Source: Azolla caroliniana
Taxonomy: Eukaryota > Polypodiophyta
Length of the DNA: 64,000 bases
Reading direction: 5' to 3'
NCBI GenBank assembly: GCA_043228905.1
Contig: JBHGNT010000001.1
Span: 6,820,001-6,884,000, forward strand
Of the stretch, positions 32,375 to 44,254 are shown one piece after another (positions within the stretch are counted from its first letter, which is position 1; every line of letters begins with the position of its first letter). The position numbers were made by a program, and so were the translations under genes. The notes under the pieces were generated by a model that saw only the letters and a list, made by a program, of their open reading frames with translations, had not been told where the DNA came from and ran no database searches.

Positions 32375-33509
32375 TCATGTTCCAAACTTCAAAGTTTGCT
32401 CTGAGCAAAACCCTCATTCGAATCAGTGAACTAATACCATAAAAGATAACTCAGAGTTTTGTTATTTATGACAATAGCCCTAAGGTCTCAAGAATTACGA
32501 AAATACCCCTATCTATGATAAGACGGACATTTATGGTCATTTTTTAGAGCTTGAGGGGGATTCTTCCAAATATACCCTCGGGAGTATTTCGGGTGTTTTA
32601 CCCTTTCTTCTGTGTGTTGCTGACTTATGAAGATTTCCGGGTTTTTTCTCGGTATATACTCAAACATAGCCAAAAGTTGTGTCAGTCGACATTCCAAGAG
32701 TTTGAACTCCTGCTTTCGCATGTCGGGAAGTTCTTTTTCTTTCTATAGGAAACACTCGTATATAGAAAGAGAGGTTGAGTGACAGACAACAGTAGAATAA
32801 TTCCGATTCAAAGTGTTGACACACGTGAACATGCATGCATGCATGCTAGCTCACGTAATGTTGCATCCACATACATGCATTACTCAAAGTTGCAAGTAAA
32901 CCCACCTTGGGTCGGGATTGACAACCATTCTAGCCAAGCATAGTCGAACGATATGATTCGCCCTTCTACTCGAGACAACAAATATGAGAGCTATATGGCC
33001 CGCCATAAAACATCGAGAGACAATTTTTAATTGGATTATGTTATTTTGATTTTTCTTATGGTGGGGATACAAACATCACAATTAAAGTTACACTTTTATG
33101 AGAAATTTGAGAAATTGAAGCTTTTAAATTTTTGGCTTTTCTCAAGAAGATGGAAATTAGTTATTCTAATGAATGCATTGGAGTCACATGGAATTTTGGG
33201 GACATCTCATTGCGGGTGGGGGTAGTATTTCATACTTTACATCTACACAATTTTACGACTTCTCATTGCGAGACCTTGTTGACCCCAACATCATAAAATT
33301 GATCCAAATCTTCAAACTAAATTAGACATTGTTGAAGGAGACGAATACATACTTTATGGGTTATGCAATAAGTTATAAGAAGTCACGCAATGTAGTTCAT
33401 GATAATTCGAGTATGTCATGTTTGCCTAGAAGAGACAGATTTTGTGCATGAATTGCAATAATATATTGGTAAATTAGTCTGCCTGAAGTCATCAATATAT
33501 GCACGCCCA
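32375..33509. other. Intergenic, upstream of a minus-strand PPR gene
   Basis: This should hold the promoter and leader of the PPR gene ending at 30137. A CATG-type tract (CATGCATGCATGCATGC) lies at about 32831-32847. No gene recognised. Confidence 0.4.
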
Positions 33510-33662
33510 CTAATCTTTATTTTGATTATATTAGCAAGATATCGAATCTTAGTATTGGTTTACTAACCTTTATTTTGAATATATTAGCAAGTTATTGAGT
33601 TGCAAGATTCAAAATAAAAGTTTATTAACCTTTATTCCAAATATATTACCAAGATATCGGAG
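33510..33662. repeat. Three degenerate tandem copies of a 53-62-bp unit
   Basis: Three direct segments share CTTTATTTTGA/CTTTATTCCAA followed by ATATTAGCAAG or its near match. They start at about 33515, 33568 and 33630. Copies are diverged and vary in length. No function apparent. Confidence 0.6.
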
Positions 33663-35734
33663 TTCAAGATAGACTATATAGCAAGAATTTAAGTTCATAT
33701 TATTCTACTATATGTATGTCTTTATTTTGTAAATAATATCAAGCATTGAAATGTACACATAATAGTGAGGGAGAGTCACGAAATATATTTTCATCCTAGC
33801 AACTTGTACCACCAATACTTCGATATTTGGTTCACTTTTAGTGTTGAGCCTTATTCCAATCAAATGTCTTGATGCTTGTGTTTGTAGCAGCTTGATATGC
33901 CTTTGATATACATAATAGAGTCTAGGTCACTTTTTAAATGAGCACCTTCATTATTATAAGAGTAAAGGACCAACCATTGAAGATATAAATGATGCAGTTG
34001 ATGGTGGAACACTATTACATTATAATGATACACATAATAAAGTCGGAAACAATCATCCATATGGTAACTAAAATCCCATCATTTTGCTTTTCGTTGAATG
34101 CTAAGAACTTGTAGTCTTTATGTATGAAATAGGATGGCTTCTCATCTTTGTCAGATATTGAACTTCGAATGCTCATAAAAGCTTGTACAATATTTTCAAA
34201 TGTCTTAATTGTTGATAAATGAGAACCAATAGATTTTTTCTAGCTATAATATTCTTTTGGTTTCATTAATGTGTGACTTGTAGAGGCCATACCTTGAAGG
34301 TTGTGGATGTTGAAGTTATAAATATTACACTAAACTTGTCTTACTTTTAGGTAAAAGGCAACTATATTAGTGTCCTTTTAAGTTTGATTACGTTAGCAAA
34401 ATGGAGGACAATTTCTATAACCAAGCTAGAGAAATAAGTGTCCTTACACCATTCCATTAGTCATAGTCATAATCACAAATTCATTGTGTTTGGATAAGGG
34501 AACAAGTTATAAGAAATAATTATGGCACACCATGTCAATGTACATCTCCATGAATATCGACAATGGTGAGACAACTTTAGAAACCAGAATTATCGAACAT
34601 TAGCACACACAAAAATATGCAAGTAGGCTAGAAAGCAAAATTATCAAAACATATGGAAGAATGTCATGAGTCATGAGTCATGTGTTTTCTACCATATGGC
34701 ACCCAATTTCATCTTATTTAGAAGGAGATCCTTACAACATTTCATAACAATCTCACCATAGTGTATGTGGCATTTCTAGTTTTTCCACAAAGGACTTGAT
34801 TGTTAACCCACACATCCAAATTCTCAGCCATTAATTTACAATGTAATGCAACTTAACACCACTTTTATTTATATGCTTATGAATACAAATAAAGGTGACC
34901 AACTTTTGAAGCAAAACTTATTCCAAGTTTGTGAAAATAAATGGTAGTTGAGGTGTGCTAAAGGTCTTTCTCCCAAGTAAATATCAAAGCCATTAAAATC
35001 TCATGTTGTTTGGATCAACGTGTGTGTAAGGAACATGAAGTAAACTAGAAGAGCATAACTTCTTTAGAGGATATGGCCACATAAGCACCTTCCCTCGCCT
35101 CCTACTTGAGAGATTCACCATATCCCGATATTCTATTGGGTAAAATATCCTTTTGAGACCTTATAGTGTTATGACATTGAGGGGAAGAACCTTCTACTTA
35201 TGTACAAACAAGCACCATTGTGGACACTTAGTCTACAAGATGGTTAGAAACCAATGAAACCTTGGCCTTACTTATGTGTGATTAGAGGAAGTAAATCTGG
35301 CAAAGCAATGGAACAACGATAAATGAAACGCTTTGTTGGTTAGTTTGGATTAGCTGAATTCGGCATAGCTATGCAATAACGATAAAATGAAATGTTGATC
35401 ACAACTTGTTAGAATCTGGCAGACTTATGGATCAATGACTAATGAAACATTGGATGAAACGAGGCAAGCAGACATGTGTAAATGCTCGACGGAAGCAAAC
35501 CGGGCATTTTGGCAATATCCATGTGAACACAAGTGTGTAGGAGAGAGGTGTGTGCAAACCCTCACCAATACAAGTACAGAGAGGCTCAAGATCTGACATG
35601 TGTGTTGTTTTTAAAGAAGCAAAATGATGATGAGATTGAGGTGGAAAATTGGAGAGGCTTTTGTGGGGTAGGTTTTGCCACACTCAAAACATACTATCTG
35701 TTGGTATGTTGAGAGAGATATATATACATATATG

Positions 35735-35770
<36 letters not shown>
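33663..35770. other. Gene-free AT-rich stretch
   Basis: No gene, RNA or mobile element recognised. The short open frames lack domain signals. A pure GA run lies at about 35749-35768. Confidence 0.5.
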
Positions 35771-35848
35771 GTCTATATTGATGTAGAGAGAGGATGTAGG
35801 AATGGGAGGTCTATGTAAGATGTAGAGAGAGGATGCAAGAATGAGAGT
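35771..35848. repeat. 38-bp tandem duplication next to a GA tract
   Basis: Two direct copies of a unit containing GATGTAGAGAGAGGATG are offset by 38 bp (35771 and 35809), immediately after a GA microsatellite. They probably arose from the same replication slippage region. Confidence 0.75.
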
Positions 35849-36038
35849 GGTGATGATGTATGATATGAGTTATATGCATGTCTCACATCCATCCCATGCC
35901 ATTTCATCGACGGTCATCGTCGAGAGACCGAAACACCACTTTGTGTAACATCTTCCACCTGAAACCTTTCCATCGAGACACATCAAAATGCATTTGGGCT
36001 TTTCAGGTTTTATGTTCGCTCACAATGTTGAATTGTGA

Positions 36039-36042
<4 letters not shown>

Positions 36043-36070
<28 letters not shown>
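36043..36070. repeat. TG dinucleotide microsatellite
   Basis: Fourteen uninterrupted TG units, about 330 bp upstream of the leucine-rich-repeat gene. Confidence 0.95.
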
Positions 36071-36071
<1 letters not shown>

Positions 36072-36402
36072 CAGTGTGTTTGTGGAGAATAGAATGTTGA
36101 TGTGAGTAAAGTAAAGCTGCACATTTTAAGAGGAAAACAAAAAGTCTCATCTACATACATATTCTTATGTCTCCACACAAGCTTAACAGGTTTAACCTTA
36201 GCCCTCTCCCTCGTTCTCCATCTCTCTCTTGGGTGAGCTCAATTTCTCTTTCTTGATCAGAATGTGGGTTTTTTTATAAGTCCTGTCTCTCACATCTGTT
36301 TGATTTCATAATGGCAGGTTTTTTTGGGCCTTTGTTTTTTAAATGGCAGCATTTGTTGTTGGCTCCTAAATTTTTTTTATCCCATCCAAATCTGGTTAGC
36401 GA

Positions 36403-37767
36403 ATGGGGGAAGTTCCATTTTGTATGTTTCTTGCAAGGACCCTTATGGTGGTAATTACACTTCTTCTTCTTCATTCTCGAAGAATTAGCACGATTACACA
36501 TCCAGACGACACGGAAGCTCTAATGCGAATCAAAGCTGCATTAGATCCTCGCACAATTTGCCTGGCTTCATGTCTGGGGACATGGGATTTCTCCATGGAC
36601 CCATGTGAGTCAGTGTTCGGGCCGCAATTCACATGTGGGATCAAGTGTGCCAATGACGACTCCTCCAATGATGATGATGACAACAGGACATCATTTAAAT
36701 CATCTTCATCACCACCACCACCCACAAATCAAACGAATTCTCATTACAAAAGAGTGATTGGTGTGCTCTTTGACAATGCCGGCTATGGGGGATTACTCTC
36801 GCCCTATGTCGGGAACCTCACGAGGCTCCGGATTTTGCAACTATCCGGAAACTTCATCGCCGGCACCATCCCTGACACCATCTCACACCTCTCTCATCTC
36901 ATCATACTCGACCTCTCGGCCAATAGATTCACCGGAGTCCTACCCAACTCTCTCGGAAACCTCGTCCATCTACAGACCCTCGACTTGTCCGACAACAATC
37001 TCCAAGGCACAATCCCACGCTCTATAAACTATCTCACTTCCCTCACAAATTTGAGATTGCAAACCAATGGGCTCACGGGAACTATCCCCAACCTCCGGAA
37101 CATGTCCCTCCTCCGACAACTCGATTTGTCGGGCAACAAATTCTCGGGTGCCTTCCCGACATCTCTCCCGCCAGAGTCCATATCCTTGATCTCCTTGCGG
37201 AACAACAACTTATCGGGCAAACTTCCTAGTCTCATCATCTCAAGCCTCACACACCTCATTGTTCTTGACCTAAGCCAAAACCAGTTCAGTGGATGCGTGG
37301 ACGATGCCATTTTGGCTCATCAAAGCTTGCAGCAAGTAAACTTATCCGGCAACATGTTGGTTCAACTTAGGGCCCATGGGAAACACCTAGTAGAGAGTCC
37401 ATTGGTGGCGCTGGACATAAGTTATAACCGTATATCGGGTCGGCTCCCTAGTATGTTTGCACTCATGAAGGAGCTGTCGGTGTTGTCGCTTCGGTACAAC
37501 TTCTTTCACGGGGCAATCCCGCAAAGCTATGGTGCGAAAGCAATGGCCAATGGCATCCTTGCAAAGCCCCTAGAAAGATTACTACTTGATGGGAATTATT
37601 TGATTGGCCCACTCCCCACCCAATTCATTACGATGGTTCCCAATCATCACATGTGGGCGAGTTTCAGCGATAACTGTTTCACCCATTGCCCAATGCAATA
37701 TGCCTTTTGCCAAGGTAAGGGTCAAAAGACGCAAACTATATGTAGGCTCTTTAACCCTTCACATTAG
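36403..37767 (+). CDS. Secreted LRR receptor-like protein without kinase, 454 aa
   Basis: A single-exon frame of 454 residues. Residues 1-25 form a hydrophobic signal peptide (ARTLMVVITLLLLHS). An N-terminal cap follows (DDTEALMRIKAAL, then WDFSMDPCESVFGPQFTCGIKC), then a 35-residue acidic and Ser/Pro-rich segment (83-117). About ten plant-specific leucine-rich repeats run from about 119 to 415, with the LxxLDLSxNxFxGxIP consensus. The C-terminus has a paired-Cys cap (NCFTHC...C...C) and ends without a transmembrane helix or kinase. The layout fits an apoplastic LRR or receptor-like protein that could bind ligands or partner with a receptor kinase; the ligand is unknown. A 3' exon carrying a membrane anchor cannot be excluded but none was seen. 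There is a G+C rise inside the gene relative to its flanks. Confidence 0.9.
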   Translation: MGEVPFCMFLARTLMVVITLLLLHSRRISTITHPDDTEALMRIKAALDPRTICLASCLGTWDFSMDPCESVFGPQFTCGIKCANDDSSNDDDDNRTSFKSSSSPPPPTNQTNSHYKRVIGVLFDNAGYGGLLSPYVGNLTRLRILQLSGNFIAGTIPDTISHLSHLIILDLSANRFTGVLPNSLGNLVHLQTLDLSDNNLQGTIPRSINYLTSLTNLRLQTNGLTGTIPNLRNMSLLRQLDLSGNKFSGAFPTSLPPESISLISLRNNNLSGKLPSLIISSLTHLIVLDLSQNQFSGCVDDAILAHQSLQQVNLSGNMLVQLRAHGKHLVESPLVALDISYNRISGRLPSMFALMKELSVLSLRYNFFHGAIPQSYGAKAMANGILAKPLERLLLDGNYLIGPLPTQFITMVPNHHMWASFSDNCFTHCPMQYAFCQGKGQKTQTICRLFNPSH

Positions 37768-39342
37768 GGGGGTTGTCCAAAGAGGCTTCATAGAGCTGGT
37801 TGTGCTAATCTAGCCACTCATCTAGATTCGAGAGAGTACTCTACATGTAATTAGGAGTGTATTAGGTGTTCATTGCTAGCGAGCTAATCACCAGCATTAT
37901 TAAAGCTAATGGTCGATTTTGTAGAGCTATGTTTAGTTAATAATAGAGTAGAGGAGATTCCACTATTTGTAATTACACAATGTCCTTGCTTGCCTTCCTT
38001 TACCTTCCAAAATTTTTCCTTTTGTCTTGAACTTTATAAAGTTTTACAGATAAATATTAATTGAGTCAGATGTATTGGACTTGGTGGGACCACGAGCTAA
38101 TCCGTTTGCAAATATGTACATCAACGTGACGTGTCTAATCTAGGAATAAATATGTGAGCATCGTTATGACATGATGTGCATAATATTTAAGAAAAAATGT
38201 TGGCATTGACAAGACATGATGGTGCACCATTGTGGTATGAATGCGAATGAACATCAATATGACATGTATATTTAGGCATAAATGTGTGGGTATGGTGGTG
38301 TTGAAAGGTTAATTTGAACAGTTGGCAAAGGTTTTGAACTTGTATTGCCTGCCCAATGTTAGAAATTTCATAATATACATATACATATGAGAGAGGGAGT
38401 GTGTGTGTTTGAGAGCGCAGTTACTTAGTATGGATGATTGCTTGAGATAATTTAATCATTTCCATCATTCTTATTGACAATCATCACTAGGGCATTTGCT
38501 AATACATAGTTACGAACTAGTTGATGCTAATTTCCAAGATCTTTTTGTGAGTAATAGTAACTTAGTAACTTCATATCATAGAATGGGTAATGAAACCTCT
38601 AGTTCAATGCTATCAATGTCGCCATGATTACTAACTAGTCATTGTTATGTCATAGACTACACATGATTTATTCATGTGTAACAAAGTGAGTGCTTGTCAA
38701 ACCTCATTCCACTTCATATTTTCCATGTGTGTAGTAGATGAAACTTGTGATGCGTTGCCATTGATCTCTAAAGGTAGACGTCGAAATTTCCGTACTTTTT
38801 TTAAGTTTGACAGTTCACCATTTATTGCTTTTTGTGAATGAGATAATCAATTGTCTTTTAGAGTACAACTCCCCTAAAAGAAAAAACGCGCGAAAAATAT
38901 CGGTGGGGATCAAATTGGTTATCATCGTATCGTGCGTAGGGGAAGAAGCTCCTCGAGGGACAAAACACAACACACACACAATCTAGAGATGGAAGTTTTA
39001 TAGTGAACATGAGGAGGATGACATACACCTACGAAGAAAAGACTACTACTACTACGGATGAGATAGAAAAAAAACAAGAATGAGGAGCAAATGACAAGAA
39101 TGCTTGCTACTAAGTAAGGATGTCTCATTTGACCACCGTAGTTTTTATAATGGAAGCTTCGAACGAACGAACGAAACATCGATCGATCGGTGAAATTGTG
39201 CGACTTGCATGTTTGTCCGTCCCCCCCTATGTGAGAGAGACATGGGGGGCCCAAGTGAATGAGTGACTGACTACTCATTGGTAGCTCTTAAAGTTTGGTG
39301 CATCATGATGCATGCAAGAGTGTAAGAAGAAGGAGACTCCCC
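37768..39342. other. Intergenic between convergent LRR and polyketide synthase genes
   Basis: The two genes converge, so this holds both 3' flanks. No gene seen; a 118-codon minus-strand frame at 38922-39278 lacks family resemblance and is probably 3' UTR of the polyketide synthase gene. Confidence 0.5.
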
Positions 39343-41065
39343 CTAGGAGTGGGGAGGGAGTCCACGGAGGAGCAAGGCCTCGCAAGTGAGGCCGGGGCCG
39401 AAGGCGAGGAGGAGGCCCCAGCGGTGGCCGTCGCCGGAGGTGGGGAGGCGGCGGGCGGCGGAGGAGCGGCGCATGTGGTCCATGATGAAGTGGACGCAGG
39501 CGCTGGACATGTTGCCGAACTGGTCCAGGACGTGGCGGGAGGCGGCGAGCTTGTGCTTGTGGAGGCGGAGCTTGTCCTGGACCTGGTCCAGGATGGCGGG
39601 GCCGCCGGGGTGGACGATCCAGAAAAAGTCGTTGTAGTTGAGGGGGTCAAGGTGGTCAAGGTGGTGGTCAAGGTTCTGATGGTCAAGGTCGTGGAGGAGG
39701 TCTTGGACGAGAGCGGCGATGTTGTTGGCGATGATGGAGGGGACGTCCTTGAGGAGGTGGAAGGTGAGGCCGACCTCGCGGAGGTGGCCGTCGATGGCGC
39801 CGTCGCTGTCGGGCAGGACGTGGCAGGCGGCGCGGTGGATCTCGAAGCAGGCGCGCTCGCCGGCGGGGGCGTGGGGCTGGCAGCCGACGACGAGCGCGGC
39901 GGCGCCGTCGCCGAAGAGCGCCTGGCCGACGAGGCTGTCGAGGTGCGTGTCGCTGGGCCCACGGAAGGTCATGGCCGTGATCTCGCTGCACACCACCAGC
40001 ACCCGCGCCCCGCGGTTGTTCTCCGCCAAGTCCTTGGCCACGCGCAGCACCGTGCCGCCGCCGTAGCAGCCCTGCTGGTACAGCATCACCCTCTGCACCG
40101 ATCCCCTCAGCCCCAGCAGCTTCATGAGCGCCCAGTCCGCACCTGGCATGTCCACCCCCGCCGTCGTGCAGAAGACCAGGTGCGTTATCCTCGACCTCGG
40201 CTGCCCCCACTCCTCCATCGCCGCCGCCGCCGCCGCCCTCGCCAGCTTCGGCACCTCCACCACCACCATGTCCTGCCGGACGTCCAGCGACCTCTCCCAG
40301 TACGCGCACAGCGACGGGTTCGCTTCCAGGAGCTCCTCCGTCAGGAACAGGTGCCGCTTCGTGATGCACGACTTCTCACCTGCACAGCACCACAACCACC
40401 ACCACCATCACCATCACCATCACCATCACCATCACCACAGACAAATTACATACATAACAACAACAACAGCAACAGAGAATTGATTGGAGATTCTCTTCCA
40501 TTTTAGGGCGTTAGTAGTGGTGATGAGCTCAGCAAGCAAGCAGGCAGGCAGGCAGGCATTTCATTCGAATTTAGACATTAGGGTTTAGGGCTAAGGCTAG
40601 GGTTGGGGTTAAGTTTATAGCATTCAGATCTGGAAAATTCGGCTCAGGTCTTTCAGGTTTGGAGAGTTGGGGTTAGGGAACTCAGATTTGGAAAATTAGG
40701 GTTAGGGAACGCAGATTTGGAAAATTAGGGTTTGTTTTAGGGTTAGAGAAAGTGAAAAGTTTAGGATTAAGAGGGAAATTTTGAATTTGCAGGAAAGAGA
40801 AGGGAGGGGTAATTAGAAAGGGTATGGTGGTGTCTTTAACCATTTTTAGACGAAGAGAGAGAGAGGGTATGGAGTCATTTAAGTTCCACTTACACATGCG
40901 CTCGAATTTGTGTTTGAGTTCGATCTGGTCATTACTGTTGGTGACACGAAAGTAGAAGTCGGGATAATCTTTCTGATACATCACATTCGGGGGTACCGAC
41001 GTCCCAATGGCCAGCACACTCGCAGGACCTTCTGACCTCTCCACCATCCTTGGACAACTCTCCAT
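39343..41065 (-). CDS. Chalcone-synthase-like type III polyketide synthase, 402 aa
   Basis: Two exons on the minus strand, 41065-40894 and 40379-39343, join within the Cys58 codon, the intron position conserved in chalcone synthases. The donor is T|GTAAGT and the acceptor TGCAG|GT. Such enzymes are cytosolic homodimers that condense malonyl-CoA onto a CoA starter; chalcone synthase opens the flavonoid pathway. The catalytic set is complete: Cys162 (YQQGCYGGG), Phe213 (ALFGDGAAA), His314 ([13 protein letters not shown]) and Asn347 (FGNMSSAC). The closing GPGLT motif is present. Relative to alfalfa numbering, active-site Thr132, Thr194, Thr197, Gly256, Phe265 and Ser338 are kept, but Ser133 is Ala and Val196 is Met. 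A 12-residue His/Asp/Leu-rich insertion precedes His314. Exon 2 is far more GC-rich than its surroundings. Exact product unproven; CHS-like but GCYGGG replaces the usual GCFAGG. Confidence 0.93.
40393..40438. repeat. ACC/CACCAT microsatellite abutting a 3' splice site
   Basis: Repeated CACCAT units, preceded by ACC triplets, lie inside the intron about 10 bases before the acceptor of polyketide synthase exon 2. In the sense strand this reads as GGTGAT repeats, so the acceptor lacks a pyrimidine tract. Confidence 0.9.
40575..40745. repeat. Telomere-like TTTAGGG and 29-bp repeats in an intron
   Basis: Inside the polyketide synthase intron the plus strand carries many degenerate TTTAGGG or TTAGGG units. 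It also has two near-perfect copies of a 29-bp unit (GTTAGGGAAC.CAGATTTGGAAAATTAGG; anchors 40673 and 40702). TTTAGGG is the usual plant telomere repeat. It may be a degenerate interstitial array or repeat capture. Confidence 0.75.
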
Positions 41066-44000
41066 TTCGATTGATAGTGGTCTTACCTCGGTGTTGGTCT
41101 TTCTCCTCCACTCTCACACAATTAAGAACCTAAAGTTGATTCACTTGTTAACCCTTGATGTCTAATACTTAGTCTAAACTCATTAGATGCCTGACCTCTG
41201 ATGTCTAAACCTTAATGTGTTTCGGTACCTAGATGTTCTGGAAAACTGATTGCTATCATATCTAACCTTCAATTCCCAAGACCAACATCTTTTTAAAATG
41301 TCCGAATTTGTATAATCATCCAAAAGCCAAATGCTTAGTATCTCAAACACCTTGGCATATATACCTTCGTTATTGTCTATACCTTGATGTGTATCTCTAA
41401 TCCTAACCAAAGCCTTAAGCTTATTCTTATTTTGCCAAGATCTTTACAGTTTATCCTAACCTTAAACTAAATCTTAGTGCTCGATGTCTGGCCTTTAATG
41501 CTTGGACCTTAGCATCAAAGTGTATTATTAGACACCCTTAAGGCTTAATACCTTTTCCACAACCTTAGTTATCATTCAAGCTCAACCTCTAACCCTCACA
41601 AATATTTCGATGCTTCATTTTATCTATTTTGTTGACTTCCTCAATGCTTGAAACACTTGCCCCATGAATTTGTAGTTGGTAGAGGTGCATAGCTTACCCT
41701 CAATTTTCAACATAAATATTTAGAGGTGTAACATCAAGCACAACTCCCTTGTGAGTGTTTTGATGCCACTTCAAGGATTGCTATATGTGGAATTTTAAAC
41801 AAAATGAGGACCCCTTTGTCCCATAGATATGACATGCATGATATGCATGTTACTACTAATCATCAAACCTATCAAGTTATGTTTTGACCCTTCACTAGAA
41901 AACCTCATAGTTAGCCATGATGTGCATGTGCATATTCTTGAGTATTTGGAGAAGTATAAATCATGTATAAACCCTCCACCAAGGAGTTTATACAATAAAT
42001 CATTTGATGTTGTACTTTCTTTGGATTTTACTTTGTCTTCCTTTCCTAAATACTTGGGGTTGGTAATGGATTGTCATAATCAAACATGGAAAGAATATGC
42101 AATGTTTCTCACCTTCCCCCATTCGTTCCACCTACGTCTTAATCTCATCATCTTCTTTGCCTTCCTCTTTAATTACTTGACAAAACTATCCCCTCAATAT
42201 TTTCTTACGATATTCAAAATAAAAGTATGCCTTCAACATGAAACATGAAGGTTGTGCTTTCTCCATTTGTAGCTTTGCATTTTGTATTACCTTTTGGAAT
42301 TGTTGGTGTGTGTTGTATAGTTCTTATTGAAACGTAGGTGATGCCTTGTGACTTATCATGATGCATGTGCATTGTAAATGTCATTCACTGTTTTATTCCT
42401 TGTAATGAATGGCTCATAGTCATCAAACAAGTTTATAGCACATGGGCATTAATTTGAAGAAGTTTTTCAAGTTTTTTTCACTCTATAAAAGTATTCCTAA
42501 TGTTTTATCTCATCTAGTGGCTATGTGTTCGTGAGTTTTTGTATACGCTTGTCTAATGGGAGATCACGAACGAAGTATTCATCTCTACAGAAAACCATGT
42601 GTACATGCATCATTTCACAATATAGTTAGATGATGTTTTCTCATGAAATTTCACCTTACACATTTAGTGTTTGTTGTCTAACCATAGTTGGATGTTGGAT
42701 ATCGGGCTTACACATAATAAAATCCTATTTCAAAGAACCGATATAGTAAACAACAATGAGATTATGTAATAGTGTGGTTCGATGAATAGACTACATTGTT
42801 TTTTCCAAAAACAAAACTCCTTCCATTAGTTATAAATTTTTACAACTAGGAACGTTATATACAAATCCTAGAAGGGACTCGATAGTTCCATCTATTGTGA
42901 ATAGACTGCATTTTCATAATCCTTAAATCAATCTCCAATCTGTTGAAATGCACACAATGAAGTAAATGTCCTCTCAAGCAATCTCTTATGGATGAGATCC
43001 GTCTAACCAATACCAATACAATTAATCCAATATTTCCTTTCGATGTTTGAGGATTGTTGTTGTGCACTATAGTGCTTCAGTATGCATCCCTAGGAGGATG
43101 GAATGTTGATGTGTGAAAGTTCTTCACCTTGACATAACATAAACCATTACAATAGATAACCACAAACTTCTATGAATGATAATGCTCCCAGGTATGAACA
43201 ATGGTTGATAAGTTTCTCTACAATTTCATTAATTTGCCACACTGTAAATATATGCAAATGAATTGAGAACACCTACTACAGAACCAAATGATCATTTTAA
43301 TTATGTGAGCTTTGAGTCACAATCATGTTTGTTAGAGAAAACAACATTAAAAGGGAGGAATGGTCATGAAGTTAGATATTTTATGTTTACACATAGTGCA
43401 TTACAAAAAAGCTAAAACCTCCTTACTAATATATAGAACACTATAGTCTAGAGCTCTTGCCTAGTAGATAGAAAGTTGAGAGTGCAACAACTCTCACATC
43501 ACCCTTGATTGTCAGAAATAACAATCGATTTATCCAATTAGTGAAACAATTGTCGTATAATGCACATAACATGTATTTGTTGATACATTACCCACATAGC
43601 TATTAGTAACTACAAATGTTTTTCCTGCTTAATTGGTTTAAGCTTTTTCTTCCCATCACAATTCACAGTCTTTGCTTGCAAACAAAAACCAATTTATAAA
43701 TTAAAAAAAAGTATCAAATATTTGCCAACAGCTTTTCTCCTTGACAATGTTTCATATAAAAACAATCTCGTGTTGGGGTGTTATTGAATGACGTAGTCAA
43801 TGGCAGTCCAAACATCATAGGTCTACCCTCTTTTAGTAAAATGGACTAAATATATTAGGACTAGTTCGAAGTCTAGAATTGTTTTTGCTCAATTGTACCT
43901 TGCATAATAACATGTTTTTCTTTGTGTGCAAAATTGCATTGATAACTTGGTCAATGCATGTACCACATCCTTTGTATGAACATGTAAGATATAATGGAGT

Positions 44001-44254
44001 TGCAAAAACACATTAGAAGGATGATCAAAGTGTAAAGTGTAAGAGTCCAACTCCCATATTTGCATACAAAATAGGTGAATCATACGACATAATTTACATT
44101 AGCTTCTATAAGTCTTAAATAGGTTGAAGTTGGATATAAAGAATATAGATTGTGGAGTGAAGGGTTGAGAATTGAGAGTTGAGAGTTGGCCTATGATGTT
44201 TTGGTTCTCAACGAATATGAACAAGTGTGAAATTTTATGCCAATGCACCTGTAA
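41066..44254. other. Gene-free stretch upstream of the polyketide synthase
   Basis: It should hold the polyketide synthase promoter at its left end. Phrases such as TGATGTCTAA recur loosely around 41155-41520, a degenerate repeat. A 139-codon plus-strand frame at 41829-42248 has no recognised domain and is doubtful. Confidence 0.45.

Noticed and set aside
38922-39278. 118-codon minus-strand frame downstream of the polyketide synthase
   Set aside because: Lies in the probable 3' UTR, with hydrophobic low-complexity composition.
39295-40506. 403-codon plus-strand frame, and 219- and 228-codon minus-strand frames, over the polyketide synthase
   Set aside because: These are shadows in GC-rich exon 2; the translations are low-complexity Ala/Val/Glu- or Pro/Arg-rich without any family resemblance.
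41829-42248. 139-codon plus-strand frame
   Set aside because: AT-rich, no recognised domain, no splice or promoter context; probably chance.
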